Source of the DNA: JAAYUD01 sp036846645
GTDB taxonomy: Bacteria > Bacteroidota > Bacteroidia > Bacteroidales > Bacteroidaceae
DNA: 38,640 nucleotides
Assembly (NCBI GenBank): GCA_036846645.1
Contig: DAIUBN010000007.1
Location: 1 to 38,640, forward strand
Reading direction: 5' to 3'
Within the stretch, counting starts at the first letter, position 1. Each line of letters begins with the position of its first letter. Both the position numbers and the translations under genes were made by a program. Below, piece by piece: positions 35,215 to 38,640 of the stretch. The notes below the pieces were generated by a model. The model saw only the letters and a program-made list of their open reading frames with translations. It did no database searches and was not told the origin of the DNA.

Positions 35215-36045
35215 ATGAAGAAATTCTTTTTACTTTTAAATATCCTAGTTCTGACAATTTCATGTACCGGTTCAAAAGAAGAGAAAGCTGAGGCAAGACT
35301 TGAAGCTGCACGCACTGCTTTGGAACGAGAAGACTATAATGAAGCGAAACTGCAAATAGACAGCATCAAGATTCTTTATCCTGAAGAATTCAAAGTAAGA
35401 AAAGCCGGACAGGACTTACTCTGTGCCGTAGTGATTAAAGAGCAACAGCACAATCTACGCTACTTGACTTCCACTCTATTGGCTAAACAGCAGGAATATG
35501 ATGCAATAAAAGGTAGGTATAAGTTAGAGAAAGACAGAAAATATCAAGAAGTAGGCAATTACTTCTGGCCCACCCAGGTGGTAGAAAGGAATTTACGTCG
35601 TAGCTTTCTGCGTTTTCAAGTGAACGAACAAGGTATTATGACAGTTACATCTATCTATCATGGCAAACAATTCATCAACCACAACGCCATCAAAGTGACA
35701 GCACCCGATGGTACATTTGCTGAGACTCCAGTATCGGGCAATGTTTATCGCGACAGCTACTCGGGAATGAAATTCGAACAAGCTGATTTCCATTATGGAG
35801 AAGATGGCGGAGTCATCAAGTTCTTGTTTTCCAATCGCGACAAGAATATCAGAGTAGAATTCTTAGGCAGGAGTAAATATGCAATGACAATGACACCTGC
35901 CGACCGAGAGGCAATGTATCAGATATGCCAACTCACTACTGTTCTGACAGCAATACAAAAGACAAAGGCTGCTATCGATGATGCCAATGTCAAAATTAAG
36001 TTTGTGATGAAAAAGCAGCAATACGAGGGTAAGTTTAAGCACTAA
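35215..36045 (+). CDS. Conserved-looking lipoprotein of unknown function
   Basis: I do not recognise this 276-residue protein as a named family. It has a clear lipoprotein signal (LTISC, Cys17). A charged helical segment at about 20-110 is rich in Glu, Lys, Ala and Gln, with a TPR-like start (ARTALEREDYNEAKLQIDSI) and probable coiled coil (LLAKQQEYDAIKGRYKLEKD). A beta-rich domain at about 115-235 (RSFLRFQVNEQGIMTVTSIY, NVYRDSYSGMKFEQADFHY) and a helical tail follow. The build suggests a periplasmic scaffold or stress protein, but no function can be assigned. Its stop overlaps the stop of the opposing TPR gene by 4 bases. Confidence 0.8.
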   Translation: MKKFFLLLNILVLTISCTGSKEEKAEARLEAARTALEREDYNEAKLQIDSIKILYPEEFKVRKAGQDLLCAVVIKEQQHNLRYLTSTLLAKQQEYDAIKGRYKLEKDRKYQEVGNYFWPTQVVERNLRRSFLRFQVNEQGIMTVTSIYHGKQFINHNAIKVTAPDGTFAETPVSGNVYRDSYSGMKFEQADFHYGEDGGVIKFLFSNRDKNIRVEFLGRSKYAMTMTPADREAMYQICQLTTVLTAIQKTKAAIDDANVKIKFVMKKQQYEGKFKH

Positions 36046-36995
36046 ATACCTAGTATATTTATTGGCTTATTCTCTTCGCTTTTGAATTGTCCGCTAATAT
36101 CAGCTTCTTTTGGCTTCAATTCCAACGCCTTTTTTGCATCAGCAACGGAGCCTTCTTTATCTCCTTTCAATAGTTTGGCGCGACCTCTTTCTTGGTAAGC
36201 ATCAGCAAAATTGGGACTCATCTCGATTGCATCATCAAACAGTTTGATGGCTTCATCCAACTTATTCTGTCTGATAAGCAAGCCTCCCAGGCTGGTATAT
36301 GCTTGTTCGAAGAAAGGATCTGTCTCTATCAAATTGCGGTACACTTTCTCTGCATCCTCATCTCTATCCGTCGCTTCAAAGAGTTTGCCCTTCAATCTGA
36401 GGGCATCTTCATCAGCATCATTGAGAGCCAGAACAGCATTAATATCCTTTTCAGAATCTGCATATTGCTGCATCGTCATCAAAACTTCGGCACGCAACAG
36501 CAAAGCCTGAACATATTCTTCTTGCAAGGCAATGGCTTTGGTCAATGCAGCTACAGCCATCACATCATTATGAAGGCTGAACAAAGCACGTCCTTGTAGA
36601 AAGTACGCCGCAGCACTTTCAGCATTAAGAGTAATTGCTTTCTCGGCAGCAGTCAGCATCTCATTGTGTTTATCTATCAAGAAACAAACATTAGCCAAGG
36701 CAAGGAAAGATTCAAGATTATTGGGATAAGTAACGGTAAGTCTATTGTAAACCTCAAATGCCTCCTCCAACTTACCATGAATGGACAGGGTTTGTCCAAG
36801 ATGTGCCAATACTTCTTCATCATCACGAATCTTTAAAGCTTCGCGAAAACATTTCTCAGCATAATCCAACTGCCCCATATTCTGAGTGCGGATACCATCA
36901 TATTTGAATATCTCAAAATTTTTATTTTCTTCTTTCGCCTTCTCTTCTTCGGGAGAAAGTGTTGTCGAACTGAATATTGATTTAAAAAAGCCCAT
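36042..36995 (-). CDS. TPR-repeat protein
   Basis: This 317-residue protein is built mostly of tetratricopeptide repeats, from about residue 35 to 300. Recognisable units include LDYAEKCFREALKI, LEEAFEVYNRLTVTYPNN, AEKVYRNLIETDPFFEQAYTSLGGLL and LDEAIKLFDDAIEMSPNFADAYQERGRAKL. There is no signal peptide; the N-terminus (MGFFKSIFSSTTLSPEEEKAKEEN) is short and charged, so it is probably cytoplasmic. TPR arrays mediate protein contacts, and the partner is unknown. The gene ends tail-to-tail with the lipoprotein gene with a 4-base overlap, leaving no room for an ordinary terminator. Confidence 0.88.
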   Translation of the reverse strand: MGFFKSIFSSTTLSPEEEKAKEENKNFEIFKYDGIRTQNMGQLDYAEKCFREALKIRDDEEVLAHLGQTLSIHGKLEEAFEVYNRLTVTYPNNLESFLALANVCFLIDKHNEMLTAAEKAITLNAESAAAYFLQGRALFSLHNDVMAVAALTKAIALQEEYVQALLLRAEVLMTMQQYADSEKDINAVLALNDADEDALRLKGKLFEATDRDEDAEKVYRNLIETDPFFEQAYTSLGGLLIRQNKLDEAIKLFDDAIEMSPNFADAYQERGRAKLLKGDKEGSVADAKKALELKPKEADISGQFKSEENKPINILGI

Positions 36996-37035
36996 TCTTG
37001 ATAGATTTTAAGTAATGCTTGTAAATTATAAAGTG

Positions 37036-37043
37036 CAAAGATA
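37036..37043 (-). promoter_or_regulatory. -7 promoter element of the TPR gene
   Basis: The minus strand reads TATCTTTG followed by CAC, an exact TAnnTTTG match, 40 bases before the start at 36995. The paired plus-strand element at 37076-37083 drives the gene on the other side. Confidence 0.68.
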
Positions 37044-37075
37044 ATTCATTTCTTTTAAAATAATAAGATAATAAG

Positions 37076-37083
37076 TATATTTG
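37076..37083 (+). promoter_or_regulatory. -7 promoter element of the ADP-ribosylglycohydrolase gene
   Basis: TATATTTG followed by CGCC matches TAnnTTTG exactly and lies 45 bases before the ATG at 37129. Confidence 0.7.
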
Positions 37084-37128
37084 CGCCATATTATTCAGTT
37101 TATTCAGTCCTAACCATTTATATTTATT

Positions 37129-37944
37129 ATGTACGGAGCTATTGTTGGTGATATCGTCGGATCTATCTATGAGTTCGACAACTTGAGACAGAAAGATTTT
37201 CCATTGTTTGGTGACGGTTGTGATTTCACAGACGACACGGTGATGACCATTGCCGTAGAGAAATGGCTTTGTAGTGAAACATCTATTGATGCTTTGGATG
37301 AAAAACGACTTGTAGAGATAATGCAAGACTTCGGGCGGCGTTATCCCGACAGAGGTTATGGCGGACATTTTGCAATTTGGCTATTCGAAGATGAACCTCA
37401 ACCCTATAACAGTTGGGGCAATGGTTCTGCTATGAGAGCAAGCGGAGCAGGATGGCGTTGCAATAACATGACCGAAACAAGACGAGTAGCCAAGATGACA
37501 GCCGAAGTGACTCACAATCATCCCGAAGGAATCAAAGGGGCCGAAGCTACTGCAGCCGCTATCTTTTTGGCTCGAAATGGCAAATGCAAAGCAGATATCA
37601 AGCAATATATCGAAACTGAATTCGGTTACGATTTGAACTTCACTTGCGACGAGATACGGCCTACTTACCAATTCAATGAGACTTGCCAAGATACTGTTCC
37701 ACAAGCAATAGTAGCCTTTCTAGAGAGTACCGACTTTGAAGATGCCATTCGCAACGCCATATCAATAGGAGGAGACAGCGACACACTAGCTTGCATCACT
37801 GGAGGTATTGCCGAAGCATTCTATGGTGCAGTGCCCGAAGATATTCTTCGACAAGTGAAGGCGATTCTAACAAAAGAGCTAGATGATATTGTGGAAAGCT
37901 ATTATCGTTTTATTCATCTTCGGCATTCGCTTGCAAAGTTATAA
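37129..37944 (+). CDS. ADP-ribosylglycohydrolase-family protein
   Basis: This 271-residue all-helical hydrolase belongs to the ADP-ribosylglycohydrolase (DraG/ARH) family, which removes ADP-ribose from proteins, nucleic acids or small molecules. The start MYGAIVGDIVGSIYEF is standard. Metal-binding acids are visible in FTDDTVMT (Asp35, Asp36) and SIGGDSDTLACITGG (Asp216, Asp218). The GNGSAMRASGAGW segment is also conserved, and TGGIAEAFYG is the usual C-terminal motif. It has no signal peptide and should be cytoplasmic. It stands alone with its own promoter. No ADP-ribosyltransferase or toxin is seen next to it, so a toxin-antitoxin role is not supported; the substrate is unknown. Confidence 0.9.
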   Translation: MYGAIVGDIVGSIYEFDNLRQKDFPLFGDGCDFTDDTVMTIAVEKWLCSETSIDALDEKRLVEIMQDFGRRYPDRGYGGHFAIWLFEDEPQPYNSWGNGSAMRASGAGWRCNNMTETRRVAKMTAEVTHNHPEGIKGAEATAAAIFLARNGKCKADIKQYIETEFGYDLNFTCDEIRPTYQFNETCQDTVPQAIVAFLESTDFEDAIRNAISIGGDSDTLACITGGIAEAFYGAVPEDILRQVKAILTKELDDIVESYYRFIHLRHSLAKL

Positions 37945-37948
37945 TCTT

Positions 37949-37973
37949 TCTTGAATATTTTGCCAATTCAAGA
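37949..37973. terminator. Stem-loop between convergent genes, weak terminator candidate
   Basis: TCTTGAAT (37949-37956) pairs with ATTCAAGA (37966-37973) around a 9-base loop, 5 bases after the hydrolase stop. There is no T run, and a competing CAATTC/GAATTG pairing exists nearby, so function is uncertain. Confidence 0.3.
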
Positions 37974-38028
37974 TGAAGTAGCTGACAATCGTTTGAATTG
38001 ACTATCCACACAAAAGAGTCGTATTCTA

Positions 38029-38493
38029 TTAAAAGAGCGAAGTAATTCCTGCTATACCACCAATAAGAAGAAGGTATCTCAACAATTTACCAATAGTCAT
38101 AGAGAGCATCACAATCCAGATATTGGCGCGCATTAGTCCTAGCACCACAAGGATAACATCTCCGATACCCGGAACGAATGACAGAAATGCCATCCAAGCA
38201 CCATATTTTTGAATATAAGAAGAGACCTTATCCATCTTTTCTTGCTTGATGCCCAAAAGTTTTTCTATCCATTTCATCTTGCCCAGCATGCCGATACCAT
38301 AACAAGTGGCTCCACCCAATGCATTGCCAACAGTAGCCAACAAAACGAGAAGCATCGGACTTAGTCCCATATAGACATATGCCGCCAAAATCGCTTCGGA
38401 AGCAAATGGTAGAAAACTACCTGACAGGAATGCCGAAACAAACATTCCAGCATATCCCCAATCTATTAAGAACTGATATATTGAATTCATCAT
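38029..38493 (-). CDS. DedA/YqaA-like small membrane protein
   Basis: This 154-residue integral membrane protein has about four hydrophobic segments: GMFVSAFLSGSFLPFASEAI, then MLLVLLATVGNALGGATCYG, AFLSFVPGIGDVILVVLGLM and LRYLLLIGGIAGI. The glycine- and proline-rich re-entrant motif FVPGIGDVILVVLG marks the DedA/SNARE-associated/VTT superfamily. The size and GNALGGATCYGIG match the short YqaA branch. Relatives are linked to lipid scrambling and membrane homeostasis, but no specific activity can be given here. Translation may begin at Met1 or Met2. I found no consensus -7 element upstream. Confidence 0.85.
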   Translation of the reverse strand: MMNSIYQFLIDWGYAGMFVSAFLSGSFLPFASEAILAAYVYMGLSPMLLVLLATVGNALGGATCYGIGMLGKMKWIEKLLGIKQEKMDKVSSYIQKYGAWMAFLSFVPGIGDVILVVLGLMRANIWIVMLSMTIGKLLRYLLLIGGIAGITSLF

Positions 38494-38610
38494 ACCAATT
38501 GAAAACTTTATTCTAATACTTCTCTTGAGAAATAGGACGGGAAGTTACAGATATTTAGTCTAATATTGTATATAACTACAAACTTTTTTTCATTTCTCAT
38601 TCTATTCTTA

Positions 38611-38618
38611 TAATTTTG
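38611..38618 (+). promoter_or_regulatory. -7 promoter element for the gene starting at the window end
   Basis: TAATTTTG followed by CAATTC matches TAnnTTTG exactly. An ATG follows 20 bases later as the last three bases of the window (38638-38640), so another gene probably begins there. Its product cannot be seen. Confidence 0.6.
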
Positions 38619-38640
38619 CAATTCAATTACAATAAACATG

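Noticed and set aside
37129..37944. ADP-ribosylation toxin-antitoxin system
   Set aside because: The glycohydrolase stands alone; no ADP-ribosyltransferase or small toxin gene is adjacent.

Overview
The window comes from a Bacteroidales chromosome, most likely a gut Bacteroides or a close relative. Four things point there: SusC/SusD outer-membrane pairs, a hybrid two-component regulator that carries an AraC domain, many lipoproteins with BACON or FN3-like modules, and repeated promoters of the Bacteroidetes type (-7 element TAnnTTTG). Species cannot be named from the sequence alone.

Layout. Bases 2-4080 hold the end of a histidine operon on the + strand: hisG (5' truncated), hisD, hisC and a bifunctional hisB, with two ATGA overlaps. 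A ROK-family repressor (4163-5371), a tRNA-Thr(CGT) with a terminator, and a soluble PAS histidine kinase (5904-7328) follow.

The core, 7420-30654, is a polysaccharide utilization locus (PUL) whose gene content fits arabinan, the side chain of pectin. A six-gene minus-strand operon, read from 21053 down to 7420, encodes a LamG surface lipoprotein with a duplicated C-terminal module, two SusC/SusD pairs, and a GH43 endo-arabinanase-like lipoprotein. Next comes the 1409-residue hybrid two-component sensor/regulator (21667-25896, minus). A divergent plus-strand operon then encodes a second GH43 arabinanase-like lipoprotein, a GH51 arabinofuranosidase and a third GH43 enzyme. From memory, this order matches the characterised Bacteroides thetaiotaomicron arabinan locus BT0360-BT0369, but no arabinose catabolism or inner-membrane transport genes are present here. 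The working model is surface binding and endo-cleavage of arabinan, uptake through the two SusCD complexes, debranching and trimming in the periplasm, and sensing of arabino-oligosaccharides by the hybrid sensor, which activates both operons.

The strongest non-coding signal is an operator shared by both PUL operons. Each has two TCCACC half-sites exactly 21 bp apart, and the inner one lies exactly 20 bp before a consensus -7 element. A second cluster of four 21-22 bp direct repeats (21445-21529) lies farther upstream of the minus-strand operon and is unexplained.

Bases 30721-38640 hold a BACON/M43-like metalloprotease lipoprotein and a convergent S41 protease lipoprotein that share a bidirectional terminator. 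Housekeeping genes follow: a CCA-adding-type nucleotidyltransferase, an uncharacterised lipoprotein, a TPR protein, an ADP-ribosylglycohydrolase and a small DedA/YqaA-like membrane protein. The window ends on an ATG that is probably the start of the next gene.
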